From Cordylochernes scorpioides (Eukaryota; Arthropoda; Arachnida; Pseudoscorpiones; Chernetidae): DNA of 64,000 nt. Below the pieces are notes generated by a model that saw nothing but the letters and a program-made list of their open reading frames with translations, searched no databases and was not told the origin of the DNA. The stretch lies in the NCBI GenBank assembly GCA_030710605.1, contig CP092869.1, positions 14,143,295 through 14,207,294 on the forward strand, read 5' to 3'. Position 1 is the stretch's first letter; each line of letters begins with the position of its first letter. This document shows, one piece after another, positions 45,856 to 60,072 of this stretch. The position numbers and the translations under genes are program-made.

Positions 45856-47951
45856 TATACTTTATAGAAATTTTATCTTTTAATGGAATACATTTTTTTA
45901 TTCCAACCTTGCTGTTGTCCCTGGAATATAGGTCACGTTGACTTCCCTGGACGCTGTAGCATTTATATCAATATTTAGTCCATAAGTCTCCTTGATGGGG
46001 AGCTGCTTTCATCGGTTGGCTATCAACCACATGGAAGTCAGACTTTGTCCTTCTTTAATGTAAATATGCAGCAAATAATTTGTTAATATAATGTCTTGGC
46101 AGTAAATCTTGTGGCTTGGCAGTGTGGAATGGCATACATTAAAATGTAAAATGTGTTTGAAGTCTAAAATGTTGTCTTAAAAATGCAAAGCACTATGTAT
46201 AAAGGCATTTCTTAAAACTTTTTATTTTCTATTTGTTATCATTCATTTTAGTAGTGAAAAATATGCTATGGGGGGATTATTTGGAATTAATTTTTGCCTT
46301 ATTTCCCAATTTTTTTATTCCCATCCCTCTAAGATGACTTTTCTCTTATAAATTGTATAACACATACACCACATTATAGATAATGAAATCGTTAATAAAT
46401 ATTTGAAAATAAAGATGTTTTTATTCATATAAAAATATACCTAATAGAATGTTAGGTTGACAAAACAGGAAAATGTACAGTTCGACAAATATCTCTAATG
46501 TGTATAATTATTCTAATTATATGTTTTTTTTTTTTTCAAATCATAGATAAATAAAAAAGACAATAAAAATCGATTCAATTATGAAACCAGACGATGACGA
46601 AGAGAACAAGGGAACGCCCCTATAATTGTGACGTAATGACTAACCAATAGAATATAGCGAAAGCTCAAATTGATAGGTAGCTCACTCCAGTTTGACTATT
46701 TGTCAAATTAACAATCACTCCCGATTTAACGAAGTAAAAAAGAGCAAACCACGGTATATCGAACTCCATGGTGTAAATCTACTATGCATTAGCGAGCCAT
46801 CTCTTATAAGGAATTGAAAATATTTTTGACGCGTATGATTCTTTTTGAAACAAATCAATTTTCTACTGCCCTTACCTCAATGATAAAGTAATGGAAGAAC
46901 CTGGCTCATCAGTGGTAAACCATCCCAGCGGTTTCCCCAGTTTAATCTACCATACCTCTGTAATATTGTATTGGGCTGTTTTGTTTTCATACTGATACTG
47001 ATGCTGAACTCTTGTAAAAGGTATCTTAAAAATTAACTCAAAATTAAATATTTAATAAAATAGCGCTCAAATATTTTTTTATGTCTTCTCTACGAACCAT
47101 GTAATATACATATTTAAAATATATAGCTATTAGCAATCAAACATTCATTTATTTTTGTGAATATACTCTTAGAACAATTAAAAATATATGCGGCAATATA
47201 TGGAAATATAGTTAGACTATCTAGATATGCAAAATGGGGATGTAGATATAAATTTGATGAGAAAATGTTGTGACTTTTAGCTATCCTAAAAAGTAGATAT
47301 ATTAAAATTGTCCCATCATTCTGTTAATGCAAAAATTAATATTCCCTAAGAGTTTTTATATGACGTCTATAGACAACCCTCTACCCTTGATCCATCAATG
47401 TTTAAAACTATGAAGATGCTCGATAATTATGTATATTTCTGTCAATTATACTAATTATTGTTCTTAAACAAAAATAACTCCTTTTCTGCACTGCTTGTAT
47501 ATAAGTTCATGTTAAGCCCTTCCTTTCTTTTTTCCCCCTTATTTGAAACACTGTAAATAACATTGCTGATTACTGGTACTATTACTGTTATTCCTGTATG
47601 TAACCTACATTTCTGCTTGGAGAATCTGTATAAGACCAAAAGGTCTTGAAAAGACTTATAAGAAATTTCTCCTGAATTGGTTATAATAGATGATAAAATA
47701 AGGAGAAAAACGTTTCTTTAATGAACGGATTCGTGACAAGCTTTCGGGCTGTCAAGCCCTTCAACAGGTACAATCTATCAAAAGGTACAAACCAAAAGGT
47801 CTTAATAAAACTTGTTGTTATTTTTAAGTTTTATCTTTTAAAATAAGATTGGGGTGTTTATGTGACGTTCGCGGAAGTCAACAAAGAGAGAGCAAATAAA
47901 AGTCGTATACTTTTTTATTAGATGAAGAGAATAAATAAATAATAAATTATG

Positions 47952-48124
47952 AAAAGAAAAAGGCATCTCTTTATCGTGCAGCTGAAAGTTGCTGATGGCT
48001 TGCGCATTCTATCGGAATAAATATCTATCTTAATTAATTATCTAAGATATTTATTCCGATAGATGGCGCAATCCATCAGCAACTTTCAGTTGCCCGATAA
48101 GGAGATGCCTTTTCTTTTCTTTTT
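47952..48124. repeat. MITE family C, unit 2
   Basis: As unit 1. Confidence 0.8.
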
Positions 48125-48332
48125 TGAAATTTAATATTGTGATTGGAGAAAACTCTCTCCACTTTATTCCTCTCTCTGAATATACTTTTATTCACACTAT
48201 TAATTATATTGCTGCACTGCACATTAGGTATTGTAAAACACCTTGTGTAGTGTATTTGCATGCTTGGATATTTGTAGAAATGCAAATATCCTCCTTTACA
48301 TACTCAATTATTGCTTCAGCAATATGTAGATA

Positions 48333-48479
48333 CAGTTAAACCTGTCTATAGCGCCTTCCTCTCTATAGCCCCCAATTTTAAACATTTTACATAAAAAGTG
48401 ACCTGTCTATAGCACCCCCTCTCTATAGCACCCTATTTTGGTGAGTTCCGAGAGGTGTCGCTATAGACAGGTTTAGCTG
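48333..48479. repeat. Short Tigger-like MITE, unit 2
   Basis: As unit 1. Confidence 0.8.
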
Positions 48480-48482
48480 TAT

Positions 48483-49064
48483 ATAGCGGCACTAGTAGCC
48501 AGTCAGTAGAAACCTATCTATAGCGGCACTAGTAGCCAGTCAGTAGAAACCTATCTATAGCGGCACTAGTAGTCAGTCAGTAGAAACCTATCTATAGCGG
48601 CACTAGTAGTCAGTCAGTAGAAACCTATCTATAGCGGCACTAGTAGTAAGTCAGTAGGAACCTATCTATAGCGGCACTAGTAGCCAGTCAGTAGAAACCT
48701 ATCTATAGCGGCACTAGTAGTCAGTCAGTAGAAACCTATCTATAGCGGCACTAGTAGTCAGTCAGTAGAAACCTATCTATAGCGGCACTAGTAGCCAGTC
48801 AGTAGAAACCTATCTATAGCGGCACTAGTAGTCAGTCAGTAGAAACCTATCTATAGCGGCACTAGTAGCCAGTCAGTAGAAACCTATCTATAGCGGCACT
48901 AGTAGCCAGTCAGTAGAAACCTATCTATAGCGGCACTAGTAGCCAGTCAGTAGAAACCTATCTATAGCGGCACTAGTAGCCAGTCAGTAGAAACCTATCT
49001 ATAGCGGCACTAGTAGCCAGTCAGTAGAAACCTATCTATAGCGGCACTAGTAGCCAGTCAGTAG
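48483..49064. repeat. 37-bp minisatellite, 16 copies, unit 2
   Basis: Same order of C/T variants as unit 1 except copy 5, which reads TAAGTCAGTAGG. Confidence 0.95.
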
Positions 49065-49934
49065 GATATTTTAATAAACTATATTTCCTAAGTCCGTGGC
49101 CTAATAGAAATAATCTTGTCAACACCTGGCTACATCTCTATCTAGTGACACAACACCTTGGTTCATATAAATTCTACAAGGTCGCAGTCAGCGTTCGGAG
49201 GAGAATAATGCAGTCGCAGAATGTCGTGGTCCATTTGGACGAGGAAAGCGAAGACTAGAACGTGTTTGATTTCACATTCGTATTTTCAGTGATACGTTAA
49301 CCTTGACGTATGTACGGTGTGGCCACTGGATATGTGTCGGGCCTGGAGGCTGTTGTTTGGTTCTTACTGCCTGAAGTATAGATGCTCTATCTATGCTTCC
49401 TTCCTGTGGTGAATCTGTATAAGACCGGTGGTCTTAATAAAGCTGTATGTGTGAGATGTTGTAAATAAGACTGTATTTTATAGTGGGCTAAACATGGAAT
49501 CAATACTCGATCGACAATCAATATTAGAAGTTCCACAAAATTGACCATGTCATGAAAATGATCGTCAAAATAGTAGTCGTTATTAAGTGGAACGGATTGG
49601 ATCACCGCCAGTTTCAATAATTTCCAAAGTCTTTGGACTCCGATCATAATGACGTTACATTTTATTCAGAAGTTAGATGACTACGCCAAATTGCTGAAAA
49701 GTTTGATTCGTAGCAGAAAATACAATATTTCTTTGCAAGCAAGTTGACAATTATCCCAGTGTATGAAAATGAGAGTGAGTTTGTGACTTTCTATTTCTGT
49801 GGGCGATATAGCTAACCATTGAAATGTTGTCAATATTCACATCTATAAAGGAAAGTTCAATTAAATAATAAGATGTGTATGATAGTATTTCTCTCTCTCT
49901 ATATTTATATAAAAACTATTGTAGACAAATTTTT

Positions 49935-50387
49935 TGACAATTAAAATCATTTTATTGACATCTTGTCCATACATGCAAAGTGCACATTCTGCACTATTTA
50001 AAAAAAGATAATATACATTATATACACTATGTACAATGAATATGGCGCCTCTGCCACCGCTGCAGAGTTTGGTGGAGAATCGCCAGCGGGTCTCCAGCGA
50101 CACCACGTATTTCGCGATCTACGAAGAATACGTAGAGAAGAAAACTATTGTAGAGAGGAGATAGAAGACGCTGTTGTGTCCCTTTCTAAGAGGGAGAATC
50201 GTAGATCCTTCGTAGATAGGAAAATACGTGGTGTCGCTGGAGACCCGCTAACAATTCTCCACCAAACTCTGCAGCGGTGGCAGAGGCGCCATATTCATTG
50301 TACATAGTAATTATCTTTTGTAATTAGTGCAGACTGTGCACTTTTGCATGTATTGACAAGATGTCAATAAAATTATTTTAATTGTCA
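49935..50387. repeat. Inverted LINE tails, unit 2
   Basis: As unit 1. Confidence 0.75.
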
Positions 50388-50616
50388 TTTCTCTAAGAGG
50401 GAGGACGTCCTCAAATACCCCTGTCGCCTGAGCAGAGGTCTGAAGGAATTCCTCGGTATGGCAATAGTCGGGGAGATCTACGTCTGTCCGACTTCAGGGC
50501 GGAATGTGACATCGAACCAGACGACCCTCAGTGGAATTCGTATGATGAGAATAATTTGTAATTTTCAATTTTATCTCTTCATATATTTAACCTTATATAT
50601 GAACGATTAATAAATC

Positions 50617-51346
50617 AGTTTCAATCTCAATCTCTCTCTCTGGCTCCTTCCCCGGGGGGTCAGTGCCTGCATTGGGGACTTCGCTGGCCCTGCCCCTCCC
50701 CTCACTCGGCCTACGCGCTGCGCCCTGGCTGACCGTCGTCTTATCGACGAAAATCTACGCGGGACCTACCGAGTAAACACCATCGGCCAGGCCGTAGTGC
50801 TGCGCGGGACGACTACGCCGTTCTTGCGAGTTATCACCCGAACTGCCCGTCGCATGTTAGAGCGCCCACGCCTGACTGCCCTGCCCATCGTCCAGTTCGC
50901 TAGAAGGTGGGAGGAACATATAAACCTACCCATCAACATCGGCTGGTCGTCGCTCCGGCGCTGCGCCTTCTCCGGGCACAACGCGGACGTGGCAGTGAGG
51001 CTAGCTCTGCACGCCCTGCCCCATCAAGCATCGGCACAACAGTCTTGCATCGCCTGTGGGTCCGGCGACCTGTCGCTGGTTCACCGGTACGGGTCCTGCC
51101 GCTACATCAGGCCTCTCATCCGGAAGGCATTTACCATAATCGGGCGGTCCCCTGACCTGCAGGATTGGGTCTTCGGGCATGGCCTAGACGATGACGCCTT
51201 GGTCATCCTGGCGTCTGCCAAGACACGAATCTATAGATACTTCCTCGGCGTGGAACTGAGGAGTGTTCAAGAAGACCTTGTCTGGAGGAGAACTCTCTCA
51301 AGTGGGGAAGCCTTCCTTGCTGAGGAAATTTGTACACATACACAAC
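50617..51346 (+). pseudogene. LINE C-terminal fragment, unit 2
   Basis: Same predicted protein as unit 1, again truncated by the next Tigger-like terminus. Confidence 0.8.
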
Positions 51347-51352
51347 TATATA

Positions 51353-52494
51353 CAGTCGAACCTCTTTAATTCAACACCCCAAGGGATCAGAGCTTTCGGT
51401 TGAATTAAAGGAAGTGTTGAATTAAGGTGAGATGATTAGGTAATCATCTAACTCGCTAAAATAATCTTTTTTTAAAATAGCCTTGTAATATAAATTAATG
51501 ATATTAATTGAAACCATTGTGTGTTTTTATTTTATTTTCATGATTAACTTTTAGTATCAGGGACAAAATGGCATTAATACATATTTTAGAAACAAAAATA
51601 ATCGTAACAAATAAATTTACTGGCAATGTGTTTCTTTTCAGTAATATAATCAAATATTAACTCTACAGACATTAAAATATTAAATATAATATATTAAATA
51701 ATATTTTATTCTAATTGAAAAATATAGCAGTTGAAAGGAAATAAATATGGTAAATAAAAAGAAAATTTTAAAATATTATTTAAAAATTATCATGAAGATC
51801 TTTTAAAAAATTCCTTTATAGATGTCTGTTTTTGCACTGAAATCCTATTCAGGATGTATTCCAAACGGTCATTTTGAAAAAACATGCATGTCTTTCTTCT
51901 TCTAAAATGTTTTTTTAATAAATAAATTTTAATGTATTAAAGTCATCCACTGCTGCTGCAGGTATTATTGATTTTGTGTTTAAATCTTTTATAATAACAC
52001 AGAAATGGAATATTGAAATAAAATGTTATCATAATCATTGTGGCTACATTTTATAAAGATTTATTTATTTAAAAAGAAATTATTTATAAATTTAAAAATG
52101 GCTAAAATATTTCAATGTTAAAAATAAAAAAATAAAAATTATTATTAGTTAGCGCATGATGCCGAAATTCCCGCGTAAAAAAACAACAATAACATCCGCG
52201 AAATTGCGCAACGGCACTGCAAAGTGAAACTTAAACTAACCAGAAACCAAAAGTGCGCAGCGCGATCCGATCGGCGCCCGCCGTAATACCGTTTAGCGGT
52301 AAAGTTGCATGTAAAATAACATTCAACTGTCGAAATTCGAATTTTAAAATGGTCGAACTATCGGAACTGTCGTATTATCGATACTGTCGAATTACGGTTT
52401 GTTATTTGATAGGCCGGAGGTCGGGACATCGGAACATGGTCGAATTATCGCCGAGTGTCGAATTGGGGTGTGTCGAATTAACGAGGTTATACTG
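51353..52494. mobile_element. Tigger-like element, array copy 3
   Basis: 1,142 bp, LINE junction on the left as in copy 2. Confidence 0.75.
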
Positions 52495-53502
52495 TAAGTA
52501 ATTTTATAAAGAGATTTTTCCCGTCGATTATTATTTAGCTGGTTATCGTTTTTTATTACATAATTTATAAACTTCTGATAATATGAAACGGCCTATTTTA
52601 TAGCTTAAATTATTTTTCCACGCACAATATTTATTTTAATATAGTAAATAGCACAAATATTACCCCTGGATCGTTTAATTATCGATATTCGTTTTAAAAT
52701 ATTAGTTATATACACAATTTCGTTAAACTATTGATAAATTTATAATTGCTCTTAAATTATTTTGTCAACTCACATTATTTTAGTCTTAATTAGTACACTA
52801 TATTTTCTTTTAATCGCCAACTTATTAATATATTTTGTTTACAAATATGGCCGCGCTTTAGAACGTTCATTTGTGCTACACCAAAATGGTAAAAACAATA
52901 ATTTTTCAACATATGCCTAAATATATAATTATATCATATTTTATTTATAATTAAATTTTAAAATCTCAATATACTTATATTTTAAATTATCTAATACTGC
53001 ATTCGAGAGAGATTAACTATATAAAAAAAAGATTAATATTTTAAATTTAATTTACAAAATTTTTCCGATGTGTACTGAATAAATATAAGGATTTGGCGCC
53101 CCATCATTACATTATAAATGAAACGATATTTTATCGCGATTAAAAAGCTAAATAAAACAACTTCCTACTGTTCTTAATGCGATGTAAAATTGTTGGGTGG
53201 AACTGGGTCATTAGTGGGTCAGGTAAAATTGCACTCAAGTAAATCCTGGATATTGCTCGGGACATTTGTGACAAGTTAGGAATGATAAATCTATAAGTAA
53301 ATATATTAAAATATTATTTTTGGCCAACACCCACCTCAGCACAATCTTGAACGCTTACATGAGTATTTTAGATGGTAAAGCACCATCTAGTGGAACAAAA
53401 ATCAACTAAACTTTTATTTAGGCTTGTTTTATACTATTTGGCCAACCCATTTTCTTGATTTTTAATATACATAAATATAATAAAACAATATATATATATA
53501 TA

Positions 53503-54163
53503 TGTCATAATTTGTACATAACTGGATGCAAACCCGCCCCAATATGTATGCAATGTATGTTTTAAAAGATTTTAATAAAGACAAGGCTTAAGAAATCTGG
53601 GAGAGAAAGGCCAAGAGAGGAAGCAATCATTAGCAGGTTTTATTATCCAGGAACTCAAAATTGGGTTCAAGAACCTAGTATTTCCTGGGTCAGGTCAGGA
53701 CAAGTCCAGAACAAAAGGACAGCAAAGGCCCAATCAGAGCATAGGAACATTAGTTAGGAACCAATGGTAATCGAGCACCCCTGGAAATTCATCCAATGAG
53801 AGCCGGGAATAGCTTTCGTCTTAAATCGGGAACGAAGTATAGGCAGTTAGGAGTGTGGCACCATAGAGTCAAGCTGGGACCTGGACAGCAACGAGTTAGG
53901 AGCCAACCACCCTTTCCCCCACGAACAGATAAGTCCCATCGTCAATAATGTGAACAGTTATAGTCAATAGACAACTCAGCAAAATAGTTTCAACTCCTTT
54001 TCTCCCTAGATTGCTAGCCTTTTTCCAACCCAAATTCTGTGTTTTTCGTTATTTTCCCCTGTGAGAACACCTTAACACTACAAACGACTGCGCCCATCAA
54101 TTCAATCAATCACCAATCAATTCAACCCGCCAACTTCAAAAGGTAATTCGCACCGATCCCACA
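53503..54163. repeat. Possible solo LTR, unit 3
   Basis: Same 661-bp block with one substitution near 53767. Confidence 0.35.
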
Positions 54164-54333
54164 TATATATATATACAACAGGTCTCATGGCTAGTATGGG
54201 ATGTTAATATGGGACTGATATATTTTGTATGAATTATGCCTTTAATATTCTCTGTCTAAATAACATTCTTTTAATGTCATATTCCGAAGAGACTTTGTTT
54301 TTGTAAATGTGGATTTGGGTTCTTTGCAGAAGG

Positions 54334-54831
54334 CTAATGAAGACGTCCTTCTTTTGTGATATTTTCCTTTTTTGGATGAGGTAGCGCGTCAACTTGGAAA
54401 TTAGTATAAAGTAACTCGTATAACAAGGAATATTTCGAATTTTTTCGGTTATGATCTCCTTTGGCTATACTTGTTGATACTTCCCTGGGGGATTCCCTAG
54501 AAAATGGCGATTTATCTCTACTTTGGTTTTGAAGCGAATAGAAATATTGTTCATCATCTTGGAATTTGGGCATATTCTGTATGGAGTTGGACTTTGGAAT
54601 ACTGCTGTCCCATGTTAAGGTTTTGCGACTTGTGGCTTTACCAGAATGGTGGTGATGGTGGTGTGTCGGGGACCTATGACTCCCAGTTGGCTTAATAATA
54701 GGTACAAGATCGCGTGGCTTGATTTCGACGTTGCACTTTTTTTCCGTAACATGTTGGCATTTTCCTTTGGTAAGTTTTGCTAATTCCATTAACGATTCTT
54801 TTTTAATTTCATTTGAAGGTTTCCATAGCAT
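54334..54831 (-). CDS. Unrecognised 165-codon ORF, unit 3
   Basis: Identical predicted protein to the unit 1 copy. Confidence 0.35.
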   Translation of the reverse strand: MLWKPSNEIKKESLMELAKLTKGKCQHVTEKKCNVEIKPRDLVPIIKPTGSHRSPTHHHHHHSGKATSRKTLTWDSSIPKSNSIQNMPKFQDDEQYFYSLQNQSRDKSPFSRESPREVSTSIAKGDHNRKNSKYSLLYELLYTNFQVDALPHPKKENITKEGRLH

Positions 54832-54887
54832 AATCTTTTAGTAAAATATCCATTTTCATGGTATAAATTTTCAAATTATATATTATT

Positions 54888-55262
54888 TCATATATATAAT
54901 TTTTTAAATAGATATATTAAATCATTAAAGGACGCTCTATAAAAATCTCGTTTCCAGCGGTCCAACAATGGGTCAGTCAGTTGGGAAGTGAGGTAGAAGG
55001 CGGGTCTGCTTTGAGACTCTGTCCGAATTTTGTGTTTCCTCAGATATTTAGGTTTGCTTTCCCCTCCCCTGACTCTTTGAGACGGAGTCCATAGCATCGG
55101 CAGACCAGTTCCTGGCAGGGCTTGGACCATTAGCTCGGCCGAGTCATCGAGCGAGTTGGATGCTCTGGTTGTGCCAGAAGAGTGGAATAGGGCTTCTACG
55201 GGAGGCGAAGCGCCACTATAAATAAAGGCTAACGAGTCGAGCAGGTACCTCCTGGGTGGCAT
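54888..55262 (-). CDS. Unrecognised 124-codon ORF, unit 3
   Basis: Identical predicted protein to the unit 1 copy. Confidence 0.4.
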   Translation of the reverse strand: MPPRRYLLDSLAFIYSGASPPVEALFHSSGTTRASNSLDDSAELMVQALPGTGLPMLWTPSQRVRGGESKPKYLRKHKIRTESQSRPAFYLTSQLTDPLLDRWKRDFYRASFNDLIYLFKKLYI

Positions 55263-55348
55263 GGAAACCCTTTGCGAAAATATTCATAACCTGGTCTGGT
55301 GATGCATGGACTTCTTGAGATAAACAAAAATTATTGAAGACATACATA

Positions 55349-56256
55349 GTGTGATCAATAATTTCCAGGAATGTTAAATATTTAAAGAAATACAAAAGTA
55401 TAATAAAGTTTTATTTAAAATTTCTCAAAATGATCACCGTCACTATCTATACACTTGTTCCATATTTTTTTCCAGATATCAAAACACCTCTGAAAATCCT
55501 CATTTCCAGGCTTTTCAAAATATTCTTCGTATTCTCTTTTATTTCAGGTATTGACTCAAATCAACGTCCTCTTTCAAGACTTTTTTAATTTAAGGGTTAA
55601 GGAAAAAGTCGTTGGGAGCAAGGTCAGGAGAATAGGGTGGCTGGGGTAATAAAGCAATTCCGTTTTTAGCCAAATAGAGTTGTATAGTGACGGCCGTATG
55701 TGGCCGTGCGTTTTCATGATGCAAGAGCCAATTTTTCCGATACCATTTTCGGGTCGTTTCTGACGCACAGCCTCCCTTAAACGTCGCAATACATCAAGAT
55801 AGTAATGTTGATTAATGGTCTGACACTCGGGCACGAATTCATAGTGTACCAATCCCTTCACATCATAGAAAGTAATAAGAAGACACTTAATCTTCGATTT
55901 GATCATCCTTGCTTTCTCTCGCTTGTTCGGCCATCTTTAAATCGTGCAATCGTGATTGGGCATCTTCTTTAAAAGCCTGTTTCAACATTTGAAATGATTC
56001 GGAAGCTGTTTTCCTTTATTTAAAGCAAAACTCTATGTAGACTCGCTGTTTTTCAATACAGTCCATACTGAATTTAGAACATGTTCTGATATACTCGAGC
56101 TTATAAATTCGAAAAAACGTGAGCGCGTGCCTCTGTGTGATCAATTATTTTTCTACGTGTTAATAAATGTTTTATCTATAATGTCCTTATAAAATGATTT
56201 CATTATTTTGAATATTTTACGTGATCCAGTCTCATTCCTGGAAATTATTGATCATA
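55349..56256 (-). mobile_element. Mariner element, unit 3
   Basis: Same deletion and stops as unit 1. Confidence 0.88.
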
Positions 56257-56350
56257 CGTTGTATATATAGAGATCTTATCACAACCAAAACTTTCAAATA
56301 GTCCTGAACGATGATTTTAGATGATATTTTGTTTTTCAACAGTAAAATTT

Positions 56351-56673
56351 TGTAGAACGACATTTGAAAATTATCCCGCATGTGTTTCTTTAAACCAAAA
56401 ATATAAATTTATTTTAAGGAGAAATAACGATTATTTCTAACCTTAGGGATGAAGTATGAAAGGATGAATTGTGAAGAGTAATGATAAACGGAAAAATAAA
56501 TAGTTCCCATCCCTGGACACTTTTAATTTTCCGTTTATAATTACACTTCACAATTCATCCTTTCATACTTCACCCCTAAGGTTAGAAATAATCGTTATTT
56601 CTCCTTAAAATAAATTTCGATTTTTTGTTTAAAAGAAACACACGCGGGATTATTTTCAAATGTCGTTCTACAA
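56351..56673. repeat. Inverted SINE palindrome, unit 3
   Basis: As unit 1. Confidence 0.75.
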
Positions 56674-56715
56674 TCATAGGCCGCATTATATTGTATTGGT
56701 AAAATTTTAATAAAA

Positions 56716-56902
56716 TAAAAATATAAAGGGTAGCAATGCGTTTCTTTATTCGTGAAAGTGCAAGCTTTCGGAACTTTATAATCCTTCCACAGGCATAGAG
56801 CTATGCCCGAGGAGCTCTATGCCTGTGGAAGGATTATAAAGATCCGAAAGCTTGCATTTTCACGAATAAAGAAACGCCTTGCTACCGTTTAAATTTTTAT
56901 TT
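56716..56902. repeat. Hairpin element, unit 3
   Basis: As unit 1. Confidence 0.8.
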
Positions 56903-58996
56903 TATACTTTATAGAAATTTTATCTTTTAATGGAATACATTTTTTTATTCCAACCTTGCTGTTGTCCCTGGAATATAGGTCACGTTGACTTCCCTGGACG
57001 CTGTAGCATTTATATCAATATTTAGTCCATAAGTCTCCTTGATGGGGAGCTGCTTTCATCGGTTGGCTATCAACCACATGGAAGTCAGACTTTGTCCTTC
57101 TTTAATGTAAATATGCAGCAAATAATTTGTTAATATAATGTCTTGGCAGTAAATCTTGTGGCTTGGCAGTGTGGAATGGCATACATTAAAATGTAAAATG
57201 TGTTTGAAGTCTAAAATGTTGTCTTAAAAATGCAAAGCACTATGTATAAAGGCATTTCTTAAAACTTTTTATTTTCTATTTGTTATCATTCATTTTAGTA
57301 GTGAAAAATATGCTATGGGGGGATTATTTGGAATTAATTTTTGCCTTATTTCCCAATTTTTTTATTCCCATCCCTCTAAGATGACTTTTCTCTTATAAAT
57401 TGTATAACACATACACCACATTATAGATAATGAAATCGTTAATAAATATTTGAAAATAAAGATGTTTTTATTCATATAAAAATATACCTAATAGAATGTT
57501 AGGTTGACAAAACAGGAAAATGTACAGTTCGACAAATATCTCTAATGTGTATAATTATTCTAATTATATGTTTTTTTTTTTCAAATCATAGATAAATAAA
57601 AAAGACAATAAAAATCGATTCAATTATGAAACCAGACGATGACGAAGAGAACAAGGGAACGCCCCTATAATTGTGACGTAATGACTAACCAATAGAATAT
57701 AGCGAAAGCTCAAATTGATAGGTAGCTCACTCCAGTTTGACTATTTGTCAAATTAACAATCACTCCCGATTTAACGAAGTAAAAAAGAGCAAACCACGGT
57801 ATATCGAACTCCATGGTGTAAATCTACTATGCATTAGCGAGCCATCTCTTATAAGGAATTGAAAATATTTTTGACGCGTATGATTCTTTTTGAAACAAAT
57901 CAATTTTCTACTGCCCTTACCTCAATGATAAAGTAATGGAAGAACCTGGCTCATCAGTGGTAAACCATCCCAGCGGTTTCCCCAGTTTAATCTACCATAC
58001 CTCTGTAATATTGTATTGGGCTGTTTTGTTTTCATACTGATACTGATGCTGAACTCTTGTAAAAGGTATCTTAAAAATTAACTCAAAATTAAATATTTAA
58101 TAAAATAGCGCTCAAATATTTTTTTATGTCTTCTCTACGAACCATGTAATATACATATTTAAAATATATAGCTATTAGCAATCAAACATTCATTTATTTT
58201 TGTGAATATACTCTTAGAACAATTAAAAATATATGCGGCAATATATGGAAATATAGTTAGACTATCTAGATATGCAAAATGGGGATGTAGATATAAATTT
58301 GATGAGAAAATGTTGTGACTTTTAGCTATCCTAAAAAGTAGATATATTAAAATTGTCCCATCATTCTGTTAATGCAAAAATTAATATTCCCTAAGAGTTT
58401 TTATATGACGTCTATAGACAACCCTCTACCCTTGATCCATCAATGTTTAAAACTATGAAGATGCTCGATAATTATGTATATTTCTGTCAATTATACTAAT
58501 TATTGTTCTTAAACAAAAATAACTCCTTTTCTGCACTGCTTGTATATAAGTTCATGTTAAGCCCTTCCTTTCTTTTTTCCCCCTTATTTGAAACACTGTA
58601 AATAACATTGCTGATTACTGGTACTATTACTGTTATTCCTGTATGTAACCTACATTTCTGCTTGGAGAATCTGTATAAGACCAAAAGGTCTTGAAAAGAC
58701 TTATAAGAAATTTCTCCTGAATTGGTTATAATAGATGATAAAATAAGGAGAAAAACGTTTCTTTAATGAACGGATTCGTGACAAGCTTTCGGGCTGTCAA
58801 GCCCTTCAACAGGTACAATCTATCAAAAGGTACAAACCAAAAGGTCTTAATAAAACTTGTTGTTATTTTTAAGTTTTATCTTTTAAAATAAGATTGGGGT
58901 GTTTATGTGACGTTCGCGGAAGTCAACAAAGAGAGAGCAAATAAAAGTCGTATACTTTTTTATTAGATGAAGAGAATAAATAAATAATAAATTATG

Positions 58997-59169
58997 AAAA
59001 GAAAAAGGCATCTCTTTATCGTGCAGCTGAAAGTTGCTGATGGCTTGCGCATTCTATCGGAATAAATATCTATCTTAATTAATTATCTAAGATATTTATT
59101 CCGATAGATGGCGCAATCCATCAGCAACTTTCAGTTGCCCGATAAGGAGATGCCTTTTCTTTTCTTTTT
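58997..59169. repeat. MITE family C, unit 3
   Basis: As unit 1. Confidence 0.8.
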
Positions 59170-59377
59170 TGAAATTTAATATTGTGATTGGAGAAAACTC
59201 TCTCCACTTTATTCCTCTCTCTGAATATACTTTTATTCACACTATTAATTATATTGCTGCACTGCACATTAGGTATTGTAAAACACCTTGTGTAGTGTAT
59301 TTGCATGCTTGGATATTTGTAGAAATGCAAATATCCTCCTTTACATACTCAATTATTGCTTCAGCAATATGTAGATA

Positions 59378-59524
59378 CAGTTAAACCTGTCTATAGCGCC
59401 TTCCTCTCTATAGCCCCCAATTTTAAACATTTTACATAAAAAGTGACCTGTCTATAGCACCCCCTCTCTATAGCACCCTATTTTGGTGAGTTCCGAGAGG
59501 TGTCGCTATAGACAGGTTTAGCTG
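59378..59524. repeat. Short Tigger-like MITE, unit 3
   Basis: As unit 1. Confidence 0.8.
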
Positions 59525-59527
59525 TAT

Positions 59528-60072
59528 ATAGCGGCACTAGTAGCCAGTCAGTAGAAACCTATCTATAGCGGCACTAGTAGCCAGTCAGTAGAAACCTATC
59601 TATAGCGGCACTAGTAGTCAGTCAGTAGAAACCTATCTATAGCGGCACTAGTAGTCAGTCAGTAGGAACCTATCTATAGCGGCACTAGTAGCCAGTCAGT
59701 AGAAACCTATCTATAGCGGCACTAGTAGTCAGTCAGTAGAAACCTATCTATAGCGGCACTAGTAGTCAGTCAGTAGAAACCTATCTATAGCGGCACTAGT
59801 AGCCAGTCAGTAGAAACCTATCTATAGCGGCACTAGTAGTCAGTCAGTAGAAACCTATCTATAGCGGCACTAGTAGCCAGTCAGTAGAAACCTATCTATA
59901 GCGGCACTAGTAGCCAGTCAGTAGAAACCTATCTATAGCGGCACTAGTAGCCAGTCAGTAGAAACCTATCTATAGCGGCACTAGTAGCCAGTCAGTAGAA
60001 ACCTATCTATAGCGGCACTAGTAGCCAGTCAGTAGAAACCTATCTATAGCGGCACTAGTAGCCAGTCAGTAG
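59528..60072. repeat. 37-bp minisatellite, 15 copies, unit 3
   Basis: One monomer fewer, lost around copies 4-5. Confidence 0.95.

Larger units (their letters stand above)
40301..51346. repeat. 11-kb tandem unit, copy 2 (11,046 bp)
   Basis: Head-to-tail with copy 1, nearly identical outside the listed indels. Private differences: one A fewer at about 41029, AACCAGCC for AACCCGCC near 43078, a longer T run at about 46526. Confidence 0.95.
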